Of a stretch of 64,000 nucleotides of DNA, positions 41,011 to 49,787 are shown piece by piece. The notes beneath the pieces are model-generated. The model searched no databases. It was not told where the DNA came from and worked only from the letters and a program-made list of their open reading frames with translations. The stretch covers positions 62,001 to 126,000 of the forward strand of contig ONBK01000003.1 of NCBI GenBank assembly GCA_900316055.1. The letters run 5' to 3'. Position 1 is the first letter of the stretch. Every line of letters starts with the position of its first letter. Source of the DNA: an uncultured Bacteroidales bacterium. GTDB lineage: Bacteria; Bacteroidota; Bacteroidia; Bacteroidales; P3. The translations under genes and the position numbers were made by a program.

Positions 41011-42015
41011 ATGATTTACGAGGACAAAGAAAAAATTTGTAAGAATCCATTAGCATCAGCGTATATATTTACTTACAACCAGCAAGAGTTGGTGAAAGAA
41101 ACGGTGAATAGCTATTTGGCTCAAGAGTGTGATTTTGATTTTGAGATTGTAATATGCAACGATTGTAGTAAAGACAATACATTGCAAACCTGTTTGGAAT
41201 TTCAAAAGCAATATCCAGAAAAAATACGTGTGGTGGATAATGAGCAGAATATGGGAATCCGTGGCAACTACTTAACGAATGTAGGTAAGTATGCTCGCGG
41301 AAAATATGTCGCAACATGTGCTGGAGATGATTGGTGGAGTGACACTAGGAAATTGGCCAAGCAGGTAGGCTATATGGAAGCACATCCAGAATGCGACCTT
41401 GTTCACACAAAGGCAGCCATTTATGTGGATAAAGATAAGGCGTATAGTAAACGTCAACTGGGTTTAAACAGGAATACATTTGAAGAGAATGTTTTGCTTA
41501 ATGGTGTCGCTGCGTTGACTATATGTTTTACAAAGTCTTCGTTCGATGAGTTTGTACAAGATGTAAATCCAATTTCATTGCCATTTTCAGAGGATTACCC
41601 GATGGTGCTATGGTATTCTTACAAAAAGAAAATTCATTTTATAGATGAAGCCACCTGTACATATCGTTTGATGACAAATAGTCTCTCGCACACACCCGAC
41701 AAGAACAAGATCTACAAAGGTCCCCAGGATGCTTACGACTGCAAGATGATTTTCATCAATAAGTTTGGTATAACGGATGAAGATCTGATTAAGAAAGTGA
41801 CGTTGACTTATTATTTCGATAGAATGCGGTATGGGCATCTTCTGGGAGATAAGGAGAATATCAAAAAAGGAGAGTCTTATTTCAAGGAGAAACATTGTTA
41901 TCATTACTATCTGCTATCTAAATTGTATGGATTAGCAGGGAAGAACGAAAAAGCGAACAAAGTGGTATTCTATTTTGGTATTCTTCTGCGGAAGGTGTAC
42001 CCCATTTATAAGTAA
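41011..42015 (+). CDS. glycosyltransferase family 2
   Basis: A 334-residue GT2 enzyme: SAYIFTYNQQELVKETVNSYLAQ at the N-terminus, FEIVICNDCSKDNT, and the acidic motif CAGDDWWSDTRKL near residue 110. It is predicted to transfer one sugar onto the lipid-linked repeat unit on the cytoplasmic side; donor and acceptor are unknown. It starts one base after the flippase stop. Confidence 0.88.
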   Translation: MIYEDKEKICKNPLASAYIFTYNQQELVKETVNSYLAQECDFDFEIVICNDCSKDNTLQTCLEFQKQYPEKIRVVDNEQNMGIRGNYLTNVGKYARGKYVATCAGDDWWSDTRKLAKQVGYMEAHPECDLVHTKAAIYVDKDKAYSKRQLGLNRNTFEENVLLNGVAALTICFTKSSFDEFVQDVNPISLPFSEDYPMVLWYSYKKKIHFIDEATCTYRLMTNSLSHTPDKNKIYKGPQDAYDCKMIFINKFGITDEDLIKKVTLTYYFDRMRYGHLLGDKENIKKGESYFKEKHCYHYYLLSKLYGLAGKNEKANKVVFYFGILLRKVYPIYK

Positions 42016-42037
42016 AATTAAGAAATCATTAAATATT

Positions 42038-43072
42038 ATGAGCGTTTTTAAAGACAAAGTCCTGCTGATTACAGGCGGAACGGGTTCATTCGGCAATGCC
42101 GTTCTTCGTAGATTCCTTACGAGTGATATTAAAGAGATTCGTATTTTCTCGCGTGACGAGAAAAAGCAGGATGACATGCGTCATCAGTTGAACAATCCAA
42201 AGGTTAATTTCATCATTGGTGATGTGCGTGACTTTGAAAGCATCAACAATGCTATGCAAAATGTTGACTATGTGTTTAGTGCTGCTGCATTGAAACAAGT
42301 GCCTTCATGCGAATTCTGGCCAATGCAAGCAGTGAAGACCAATGTCATTGGCTCAGAAAATGTGCTTGAGGCTGCTGTCCAGAATAAGGTAAAACGTGTA
42401 GTGGTACTTTCTACTGATAAGGCTGCTTATCCTGTTAACACGATGGGTATGACTAAGGCTTTGATGGAGAAGTTGGCCATATCAAAGTCTCGTGATCCAA
42501 GAGCAAAGGCAAATGGAACGGTTATTTGTGCTACTCGTTATGGCAATGTGATGTGCAGTCGCGGTTCTATCATTCCGCTCTTTATCGACCAAATTAAAGA
42601 AGGTAAACCAATGACAGTTACCGTGCCCGAGATGACTCGTTATATGATGTCACTTGATCAGGCGGTTGATTTGGTTCTTTTTGCTTTCACTAATGCCAAC
42701 CCTGGCGATCTTTTTGTGCAGAAAGCACCTGCTGCTACCATTGAAACTTTGGCCAAGGCCGTCAAGGAACTTTTCCATGCTGACAATGAAATCCAAATTA
42801 TTGGTGCAAGACACGGCGAAAAGATGTACGAAACGCTCTGCACAAGCGAGGAAATGACCAAAGCAGAAGATTTGGGTGATTTTTATCGTGTGCCAGCCGA
42901 TTTGCGTGACCTTAACTATAGTCGATATGTAGATACATTCGGCCATCGTTTCGATGTGCCCGACTATAACTCGGACAATGCCCGTATGCTGAATGTGGAG
43001 CAGATGAAAGAGTTGCTGCTCACACTTGATTATGTGAAGGAACGCCTTTCTGAATTCGGAATAAAATATTGA
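42038..43072 (+). CDS. UDP-GlcNAc 4,6-dehydratase/5-epimerase (CapE/FnlA-like SDR)
   Basis: From ATG at 42038 the product has 344 residues, matching the CapE/FnlA/WbjB family: LLITGGTGSFGNAVLRRFL (NAD-binding), RIFSRDEKKQDDMR, AAALKQVPSCEFWPMQAVKTN, STDKAAYPVNTMGMTKALMEK and YGNVMCSRGSIIPLF. In this family the usual SDR YxxxK is replaced by MxxxK, as here (MGMTK). It converts UDP-GlcNAc to a 4-keto-6-deoxy sugar, with C5 epimerisation in the family. The next gene, an aminotransferase, likely aminates the product. No FnlB/FnlC homologues are present, so the route is not the standard L-FucNAc pathway. Confidence 0.87.
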   Translation: MSVFKDKVLLITGGTGSFGNAVLRRFLTSDIKEIRIFSRDEKKQDDMRHQLNNPKVNFIIGDVRDFESINNAMQNVDYVFSAAALKQVPSCEFWPMQAVKTNVIGSENVLEAAVQNKVKRVVVLSTDKAAYPVNTMGMTKALMEKLAISKSRDPRAKANGTVICATRYGNVMCSRGSIIPLFIDQIKEGKPMTVTVPEMTRYMMSLDQAVDLVLFAFTNANPGDLFVQKAPAATIETLAKAVKELFHADNEIQIIGARHGEKMYETLCTSEEMTKAEDLGDFYRVPADLRDLNYSRYVDTFGHRFDVPDYNSDNARMLNVEQMKELLLTLDYVKERLSEFGIKY

Positions 43073-43077
43073 TCCTT

Positions 43078-44166
43078 ATGATACCTTTAGTTAAACCCTA
43101 TTTCCCTCCACGCGAGGAGTTGATGCCTGCATTAGAGGAAATTCTTTACAGTGGTTACGTTGCCACTGGCCAGCCGGTATTTGACTTTGAAGACAAATTC
43201 AAAGCCTATATCGGAAATGATAATATTGTTTCTCTTCATTCAGGAACAGATGCTTTGCATTTAGCCTACATCCTTGCTGGTGTAAAGCCTGGTGATGAAA
43301 TCATCAGTACTCCAATGACGGCTGAACCCACCAACACTTCCATCGCTATGGTGGGTGCCAAAGTGGTATGGGGCGATGTTGACCCGAAGAACGGTTTGCT
43401 TGACCCAAAGAGTGTGCGTAGCATGATTACGCCCAAAACCAAGGCTATTGTTTTGGTTCATTATGCGGGTATGGTATGTGATATGGATGAGTTTGTTAAG
43501 ATTTCTCAAGAGTATAACATTCCTATTATTGAGGATGCTGCTCACGCTATGTGTAGCAAATATAATGGCAAAATGACAGGTTGCAACTCGGCTTATACCA
43601 TTTTTTCATTACAAGCCATCAAGCACATGACTACCGTTGACGGTGGTTTCCTCGCTATGCGTGATGGCAGTCAGATGGATAGGGCAAGAAAACTTCGTTG
43701 GTTTGGTCTTTCAAAAGACAAGAGCCGTTTGGACAACGACATAACCGAGGTAGGGTACAAGTACGCCATGAACAATGTGAACGCCACCATCGGCCTTTGC
43801 CAGATGAAACATCTTGATGAGGTGATTGGCACTTACATTGACAATGGTAAGTATTATGACGAAGCTTTGAAGAACATTCCTGGCGTTGAAATGGTTCGTT
43901 ACAATAAGAATACTGAGGCGTCCTATTGGCTTTACACAATGCGTGTTGAACGTCGTGATGATTTCTGCCGTATGGTGGCCGAGCACGACATCACTGCTTC
44001 ACAACTCCATCACCGCAGCGATACTCACAGCATCTTCAAAGAATCGAAACGCGACCTGCCTGGTATGGAAGACTGGTATGCTCACTTTGTACACATTCCT
44101 TGCGGATGGTGGGTGAGCAAAGAAGACAGAGAACAAATTGTCTCGACTATCAAAAATGGTTGGTAG
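43078..44166 (+). CDS. DegT/DnrJ/EryC1-family sugar aminotransferase
   Basis: A 362-residue aminotransferase (ATG at 43078 preferred over TTG at 43069). SLHSGTDALHLAYILAG, EDAAHAMCSKYNGKMTG and FSLQAIKHMTTVDGG, with K182 as the PLP lysine, are family signatures. It follows the CapE/FnlA-like dehydratase, so it is predicted to aminate C4 of the UDP-4-keto-6-deoxy-HexNAc, giving a UDP-diamino or amino-trideoxy sugar. The C-terminus HIPCGWWVSKEDREQIVS recurs in truncated form in the related gene at 49788. Confidence 0.9.
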   Translation: MIPLVKPYFPPREELMPALEEILYSGYVATGQPVFDFEDKFKAYIGNDNIVSLHSGTDALHLAYILAGVKPGDEIISTPMTAEPTNTSIAMVGAKVVWGDVDPKNGLLDPKSVRSMITPKTKAIVLVHYAGMVCDMDEFVKISQEYNIPIIEDAAHAMCSKYNGKMTGCNSAYTIFSLQAIKHMTTVDGGFLAMRDGSQMDRARKLRWFGLSKDKSRLDNDITEVGYKYAMNNVNATIGLCQMKHLDEVIGTYIDNGKYYDEALKNIPGVEMVRYNKNTEASYWLYTMRVERRDDFCRMVAEHDITASQLHHRSDTHSIFKESKRDLPGMEDWYAHFVHIPCGWWVSKEDREQIVSTIKNGW

Positions 44167-44182
44167 TAGTAATTTCATATAA

Positions 44183-45676
44183 ATGCGTATGAGTTTTAAA
44201 GATAAAATACTTACACCATTTCTTAATTCAGTTAAAGAATTTGGATCAAGAAACGCTTTTTGTATAAAAGGCGAGTTTTATAGCTATAATCAATTATACG
44301 ATAGAGTATTAGCTGTCCGAAAAGCTTTAATAGGGGGGGGCAAGTTTAGTGATAGTCAAGCGGTTGGTTTGGTGATCAACGATGACATCGAAACCTATGC
44401 CTCAATATTTGCTATTTGGTTGGAAGGGAAACATTATGTACCTCTGCATCCTTCTTGGCCGATTGATCGTTGTAAGGATATAATTGATCAGGTTGAAATA
44501 CAATGTATTTTGGATTCGTCTGATGATTCTCGTTATGAAGGAAACGTGATAATGACATCAAATCTTACATCAACCAATGAAATTCTTGATGAAATAACAC
44601 CTTGTGGAGATGATCAAATAGCATATATTCTGTTTACATCTGGCAGTACTGGTAAACCAAAGGGCGTTCCGGTTAAACGAGGAAACTTAGCTTCATTTGT
44701 AGAGGCATTCTGGAATATGGGCTTGGACATAACGGAGGAAGATAGATTTCTGCAAAGTTTTGAATTGACATTTGATCTTTCTGTGTTCTCATATTTAATA
44801 CCGCTATTAAAAGGTGCTTGTGTTTATACGGTACCGAGCAATGTTATTAAATATGGCTATATTTCTGAATTGTTAGAAGATTATGATTTAACAGTTGCAT
44901 TAATGGCTCCCTCAACTATTAACTACTTGCGTCCTTATTTTGATGAGGTTGAGGCCAAGGGCCTTAGATATAGTCTGTTCTGCGGTGAAGCCCTACATGA
45001 AGATGTTACAGCCGAATGGGCACAGTGTGCATCAAATGCTAGGATCTTCAATGTTTATGGACCAACGGAAGACACAATATTCTGTACATACTATGAATTC
45101 CAACGTAATAAGCCTAACAAGAGCCATAATGGGATTTTGTCAATAGGAAAGACTATGACAAGTGGTGGCGTTGCTATTCTTGATGATGAAGGTAAAGAAG
45201 TAAAGAAGGGAGAACTGGGTGAATTGGTGTTGTTTGGAAAGCAACTGTTTGATGGCTATTGGAAGAATGAAGAGAAGACAAAAGAAGTGTTTATTGACGC
45301 ACCCGATGGTACAAGATATTACAAGTCTGGAGATTTGTGTTATTATGATGAAGATAGTGATATAATGTATTCTGGTCGTAAGGACTTTCAAGCTAAGATA
45401 CAAGGTTTCAGGGTTGAGCTTGGTGAGATTGAATTCCATGCTCGTGAGATTCTTGATAATACAAATGTTGTATGTGTTGTATATGAGAATCAACAACAAT
45501 TAACTGAAATTGCAATGTTTGTGGAATCCCAGGAGTTTGACACAAAAGATATGCTTTCGAAAATGAGAGAGAAGATGCCTCCATATATGATTCCAACAAA
45601 AGTTCTTTTCGAGCCCAAGTTCCCATTGAACATAAATGGTAAGATAGATAGAAAGGCGTTAAAAGCAAAATTATAA
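44183..45676 (+). CDS. DltA-like adenylating ligase (AMP-binding)
   Basis: A 497-residue single adenylation domain: P-loop LFTSGSTGKPKGVP near residue 150, VYGPTEDTIFCTYYEF near 293, SGDLCYYDEDSDIMYSGRKDFQAKIQGFRVELGEIE near 380-410 and the C-terminal lysine in NINGKIDRKAL. The size and hinge match DltA (D-alanine--carrier ligase) rather than a full NRPS. With the carrier protein, MBOAT and SGNH-like genes downstream it should activate an amino or carboxylic acid and load it on the carrier. An uninterrupted run of eight G (44333-44340), in frame as GGG, is a possible slippage site. Substrate unknown. Confidence 0.88.
   Translation: MRMSFKDKILTPFLNSVKEFGSRNAFCIKGEFYSYNQLYDRVLAVRKALIGGGKFSDSQAVGLVINDDIETYASIFAIWLEGKHYVPLHPSWPIDRCKDIIDQVEIQCILDSSDDSRYEGNVIMTSNLTSTNEILDEITPCGDDQIAYILFTSGSTGKPKGVPVKRGNLASFVEAFWNMGLDITEEDRFLQSFELTFDLSVFSYLIPLLKGACVYTVPSNVIKYGYISELLEDYDLTVALMAPSTINYLRPYFDEVEAKGLRYSLFCGEALHEDVTAEWAQCASNARIFNVYGPTEDTIFCTYYEFQRNKPNKSHNGILSIGKTMTSGGVAILDDEGKEVKKGELGELVLFGKQLFDGYWKNEEKTKEVFIDAPDGTRYYKSGDLCYYDEDSDIMYSGRKDFQAKIQGFRVELGEIEFHAREILDNTNVVCVVYENQQQLTEIAMFVESQEFDTKDMLSKMREKMPPYMIPTKVLFEPKFPLNINGKIDRKALKAKL
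44333..44340. repeat. G8 tract in the adenylating-ligase gene
   Basis: Eight consecutive G encode part of LIGGGKF in the ligase. Homopolymer G tracts of this length are classical slipped-strand sites. The current length keeps the frame open. Confidence 0.85.
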
Positions 45677-45681
45677 ACTAC

Positions 45682-46494
45682 ATGGAAAAATCATTAAATA
45701 TAGTTTTCTTTGGAATAGATGCTTTTAGTAATGTGGTATTAAACTCACTTGTTGAGTCGGAACACAAGGTCCAAAAGGTGATAACCCACCCATATGATGA
45801 AAAGGCATTCAATATGCTGAAATCAACTTGTGAAAAGAATGGGATACCAATTATTCAAGCCAACAAGATTAACTCCAAAGAAATAATTGAAGCAGTTGAT
45901 GATTGCAACCCAGATATATGCATAATAGCTCATTTTGAACGTATCATTAAACCTGAATTACTAAGAATACCACGTCTTGGATTTATCAATCTCCATCCTT
46001 CGTTGTTGCCATACTACCGTGGCTTGGCTCCCCAGCACTATCCAATCATCAATGGTGAAAGGGAAGTTGGCATAACGGTGCATTATGTTGACGAAGGAAC
46101 AGATACAGGAGATATAGTTCTTCAAAAACGATATTCATTGGAGGATGATACATATGTGGCAGAATTACATGCTCTCTGGATGCGTGAATATAAGACGATA
46201 ATGGTTGAGGCTCTAGACTTGATAGTTAATCATGCACCTGTCATAAAACAGCCAGAAGGAGAAGGAAGTTTTTATCCAAAAATGGAATCAAAACCTTATC
46301 CTCTTGATAAGAATTGGCCGGTACAAAAAGCTTACAATTGGGTTAGGGCTATGTCATTGCCTTATGACGGAGTGTTATATGATGATATGCTCATCTTAAA
46401 GGCACACATTCTTGAAAAAGGAGAAACACCAGACGAGGACGAACCGATTTTGCAGTTTAGCGATGGTTCATTAGTAGCAGAATGGTATGAATAA
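45682..46494 (+). CDS. formyltransferase of the Fmt/sugar-formyltransferase fold
   Basis: A 270-residue protein of the methionyl-tRNA/sugar formyltransferase family: INLHPSLLPYYRG with N103 and H105, and DTGDI with D144, the N-H-D catalytic set that uses N10-formyl-tetrahydrofolate. It lacks an obvious C-terminal tRNA-binding domain, so it is not Fmt itself. Relatives formylate amino sugars (such as dTDP-Qui3N/Fuc3N) in polysaccharide loci, or carrier-bound amino acids in NRPS. Its position between the ligase and carrier genes suggests the second (inference). It starts 5 bases after the ligase stop. Confidence 0.85.
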   Translation: MEKSLNIVFFGIDAFSNVVLNSLVESEHKVQKVITHPYDEKAFNMLKSTCEKNGIPIIQANKINSKEIIEAVDDCNPDICIIAHFERIIKPELLRIPRLGFINLHPSLLPYYRGLAPQHYPIINGEREVGITVHYVDEGTDTGDIVLQKRYSLEDDTYVAELHALWMREYKTIMVEALDLIVNHAPVIKQPEGEGSFYPKMESKPYPLDKNWPVQKAYNWVRAMSLPYDGVLYDDMLILKAHILEKGETPDEDEPILQFSDGSLVAEWYE

Positions 46495-46526
46495 TTATTA
46501 ACAAATTAATAGAAGGAAACATTATT

Positions 46527-46769
46527 ATGGAAAGAAATGAAATTACAGAAAAACTAAATGCGATTTTTCGCGAAGTGTTTAACGACCAAAACATTGTTGT
46601 CAACGATGAAATGACAGCTGAAGATGTTGAGACATGGGATTCATTAACAAACATGTTAATGATTTCAAATGTTGAGAAAACTTTTGGTATTAAAATCAAA
46701 TTGCGTGAAATTAACAAATTGAATAAAGTTGGAGATCTCATTGATCTAATCGCTTCAAAGACTGTATAA
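46527..46769 (+). CDS. acyl/aminoacyl carrier protein (DltC-like)
   Basis: An 80-residue acidic helical protein with the phosphopantetheine site in TWDSLTNM (Ser39 in D-S-L), as in acyl carrier proteins and DltC. It is predicted to carry the unit activated by the ligase encoded upstream as a thioester until transfer by the membrane O-acyltransferase. It lies one base before the MBOAT gene. A phosphopantetheinyl transferase is not in the window. Confidence 0.9.
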   Translation: MERNEITEKLNAIFREVFNDQNIVVNDEMTAEDVETWDSLTNMLMISNVEKTFGIKIKLREINKLNKVGDLIDLIASKTV

Positions 46770-46770
46770 A

Positions 46771-48231
46771 ATGGTTGTCAATTCCTTTTCTTTTCTGTTG
46801 TTCTTTGTAGTAGTTTTTATTTTCTACTACTTGCCGGTATTTAGAAAAACACCGAAGTATCAGAATTGTATTTTGTTGCTTTCAAGCTATTTTTTCTATG
46901 CTTATGCTGATTGGAAAATGGTGCCACTTTTGTTGGCAGCAACAGTTGTGTTTTATTTTCTAGGCCTTTGGTTAAAAAAGAAGATTGATGAAGAGAAATG
47001 GAATTCTGTGACCTGGATAAAAGTTTTGGGAATAGTACTTGGAGTTGGCGTTTTAGGCTATTTCAAGTACTTTAATTTCTTTGCAGGTTCTATAGCTCAT
47101 CTGTTATCGCTTTGTGGATTAAATGTTTCGTGGACTGCTTTGAATATTATTATTCCAGTTGGTGTTAGTTTCTTTACTTTTAGGCTATTAAGCTATATCT
47201 TGGAAGTCAGTAATGAGGCTATAGAACCGACGAAGAATTTTGTGGACTTTGCAGTATACATATCGTTCTTCCCCACAATACTATCTGGACCTATTGATAG
47301 GGCGAAAAAGTTTATTCCTCAATTAGAAGTAACAAGAAGGCTAGATTATTCAACTGCTATTGATGGATGTCGACAGATTTTGTGGGGTATATTCATTAAA
47401 ATGTGCATTGCAGATAATCTTGCTACAATTACTGACTCTGTTTGGGCAAATTATCAAAATGAAAGTGGTTCTACACTTTTGGTAGCAGCGCTGCTATATG
47501 TAATACAACTGTACACAGACTTCGATGGCTATTCCCACATGGCAATAGGTGTTGGAAAGATTCTAAATATCAAGATTGCTAGAAATTTCAACCACCCCTT
47601 ACTTTCAAGAAATGTGGCCGATTTTTGGCGTAGATGGCACATGTCTCTGTCAACATGGATTACTGACTATGTTTATACACCATTAAGTTATTCATTTAGA
47701 AGTTGGGGGTCATTGGGTGTTATATTAGCCGTTATGGTTAATTTGTTTGTCATCGGTTTGTGGCATGGAGCGAATTGGACATATATAGTTTTTGGCTTGT
47801 ACCATGGCATATTGTTTATTCCACTTGTTTTATCGGGAGCTTTTTCAAAAGGCTCAAAATTAACAGCCGGCCGTTTGGAATTGCCGCACATTAAAGATTT
47901 CCTTTTGATGGCATTAACATATATTATAATTGCTGTTGGTATGGTTATCTTTAGGGCTCCGAGTGTCGCTGATGCTATCAATTTTTCAAGAGGATTAGTT
48001 AGTTTAACACTATTCTCCAATCCATCAATTAACTTAAGAATAACACTAGTATTTAGTATTCTTTTATTATTACTTTTGGAATGGAAGCAAAGAGATAAAG
48101 AACATCCCCTTCAATGTTCACCTAATAGAACAACAAAATTGATAAGGTATGCAATAGATGTAGTTGTTCTTATTGCTATTGCATATTTTGGAAATGTAGA
48201 AAGCAACCAGTTTATTTATTTTCAGTTTTAA
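46771..48231 (+). CDS. MBOAT-family membrane O-acyltransferase (DltB/AlgI-like)
   Basis: A 486-residue polytopic protein of the DltB/AlgI MBOAT family: SSYFFYAYADWKMVPLL, SFFTFRLLSYILEV, FWRRWHMSLSTWITDYVYTPL (H290) and GLWHGANWTYIVFGLYHG (H332, H345), with about 11 helices. MBOATs of this type take an acyl or aminoacyl group from a carrier protein in the cytoplasm and move it across or onto a glycan in the periplasm. With carrier, ligase and SGNH-like genes it forms a Dlt-like acylation cassette. Confidence 0.92.
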   Translation: MVVNSFSFLLFFVVVFIFYYLPVFRKTPKYQNCILLLSSYFFYAYADWKMVPLLLAATVVFYFLGLWLKKKIDEEKWNSVTWIKVLGIVLGVGVLGYFKYFNFFAGSIAHLLSLCGLNVSWTALNIIIPVGVSFFTFRLLSYILEVSNEAIEPTKNFVDFAVYISFFPTILSGPIDRAKKFIPQLEVTRRLDYSTAIDGCRQILWGIFIKMCIADNLATITDSVWANYQNESGSTLLVAALLYVIQLYTDFDGYSHMAIGVGKILNIKIARNFNHPLLSRNVADFWRRWHMSLSTWITDYVYTPLSYSFRSWGSLGVILAVMVNLFVIGLWHGANWTYIVFGLYHGILFIPLVLSGAFSKGSKLTAGRLELPHIKDFLLMALTYIIIAVGMVIFRAPSVADAINFSRGLVSLTLFSNPSINLRITLVFSILLLLLLEWKQRDKEHPLQCSPNRTTKLIRYAIDVVVLIAIAYFGNVESNQFIYFQF

Positions 48232-48236
48232 TATAG

Positions 48237-49277
48237 ATGAAAAAATTTCTTATATATATTCTACTAGTTGTTGCTCCAGTATTATTATTAATCGCTGGCG
48301 TTAATTATTGGATAGATCCTGCAAATGTTCTTCATAGTAGTTATGTTGAAAAAATAATAGAAGGGCATAAAATGAGTAAGAACGTAACAATTACAGGGTC
48401 AAATATGGATGAAAGATCATATAAGAGAAGGCTAGCAGAAATAAATAAATCCTCTCATTTTGAATATATTGTCCTTGGAAGTAGTCCTACAATGACTTTA
48501 TCGGAAGATATATTTACTCCTTCTAAACTGTTAAATTTAAGCGTCTCTAGTTGTAAACTGGAAGATATTATGGCTCTTCTTCAAATATGCAATGATAATG
48601 ATTTGACATGCGATACTCTGATTATAGGTATTGTACCTACTTATTTTAATGAAAATGATAAAGGAAAAAATTGGGAAATATATTCTAAATACTATAATGA
48701 ATTTAATGGAGAGAATGGAGATTTATTCGAGTATTCGTATTTTTCTAACTTATTTTCTATTTCATATTTTCAAGAATCTGCGGCCTCAATCCCTAATAAA
48801 TTAAGAAACAAAACTGTTGAAATGAACTATGTTACAACAGTGATTAATGATAACTACACTAAGCGTTATGACGGATCTATCTACTATCCAAAATCATTTC
48901 GCGAAAGGGAACAATCTGTTGTTGATCAAGAATGCGAGAAATGGACATTTGATGCATATAATAATTTTTCAGAAATCTCTCAGAATCGTGTAGTGATGTT
49001 TGAAAAAGCGATTAATAGAGCTTTGAAGAATAGTAAATTGGTGATTTTCTATATGTGTCCTATGCATCCAATATTTTATGATAGACTAAAGAATGAAATA
49101 TGGATGAAGCAATGTGAAGACTATATAAAAGCTTTTGCCAATAATAATAATATTAAAATAATAGGTCATTTTAATCCGGCTTGTGATGGGCTGAAAAATA
49201 CTGATTTTTATGATGCTAGTCATGCGAGAAAGGAAACTGTTGACACAATATTTTTCAGATATTTAAAGGCAAATTAG
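48237..49277 (+). CDS. membrane-anchored SGNH-like protein (DltD/AlgX-like role)
   Basis: A 346-residue protein with one N-terminal membrane helix (FLIYILLVVAPVLLLIAGVNYW) and a periplasmic domain. YIVLGSSPTMTL (Ser82/83) sits where the nucleophile of SGNH hydrolases lies, and the C-terminal DFYDASHARKE (D326, H329) fits the Asp-x-x-His pair. In DltABCD and alginate-acetylation systems a protein of this kind completes transfer to the polymer. It follows the MBOAT gene by 5 bases, so I infer the same role here. The family was not otherwise recognised. Confidence 0.75.
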   Translation: MKKFLIYILLVVAPVLLLIAGVNYWIDPANVLHSSYVEKIIEGHKMSKNVTITGSNMDERSYKRRLAEINKSSHFEYIVLGSSPTMTLSEDIFTPSKLLNLSVSSCKLEDIMALLQICNDNDLTCDTLIIGIVPTYFNENDKGKNWEIYSKYYNEFNGENGDLFEYSYFSNLFSISYFQESAASIPNKLRNKTVEMNYVTTVINDNYTKRYDGSIYYPKSFREREQSVVDQECEKWTFDAYNNFSEISQNRVVMFEKAINRALKNSKLVIFYMCPMHPIFYDRLKNEIWMKQCEDYIKAFANNNNIKIIGHFNPACDGLKNTDFYDASHARKETVDTIFFRYLKAN

Positions 49278-49278
49278 T

Positions 49279-49776
49279 ATGGGTTTGCAATTGATTATTC
49301 ATAAAGACATCTTGTTTCGCGATCTTCTTCGAGGTATTGCGATAAAGAATGTTGCTTGGCCTCATTCAATAGAGAGCCAGGTGAAATGGATTATTGACAA
49401 TATGTCTCCTGATGATAATCATGTGTTTTTAACAGAAGAAGGTTGTGACAAGGCTTATATGACACTTTCACCTGTGGAAGGTATTTTGAATGGTAGTAAA
49501 ACACGGTTTATGGGGGTGGGGTGTGTTTGTGCTAAAGAACGAAATAAAGGAGATGGAGGAAAGTTGGTGTCTAGTGTAAATGATTATCTTTTTTCAAATG
49601 GATTATATGGACTATTGTTTTGTAAAACAAATCTTATAAGTTTTTATAAGAAAAACGGCTGGCAATTACTACCTGATGAAATAGTTACACTACAACCACA
49701 ACACGAAGGCGTTTTTGTGATGGTGTATAATTGCCCTGAAGTGAGAAGTTTTAAATACAGTAGTCGTTTATTTTAA
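49279..49776 (+). CDS. GNAT-like acetyltransferase
   Basis: A 165-residue GNAT-fold protein: the acetyl-CoA loop is in VGCVCAKERNKGDGGKLVSSV (R-x-x-G-x-G-like) near residue 80-100, and FYKKNGWQLL near residue 128 is a typical motif B end. The Q/RxxGxG/A loop is slightly irregular (RNKGDGG). It starts one base after the SGNH-like gene and may N-acylate the activated unit or an amino sugar; substrate unknown. Confidence 0.72.
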   Translation: MGLQLIIHKDILFRDLLRGIAIKNVAWPHSIESQVKWIIDNMSPDDNHVFLTEEGCDKAYMTLSPVEGILNGSKTRFMGVGCVCAKERNKGDGGKLVSSVNDYLFSNGLYGLLFCKTNLISFYKKNGWQLLPDEIVTLQPQHEGVFVMVYNCPEVRSFKYSSRLF

Positions 49777-49787
49777 TTAACTTTAAA

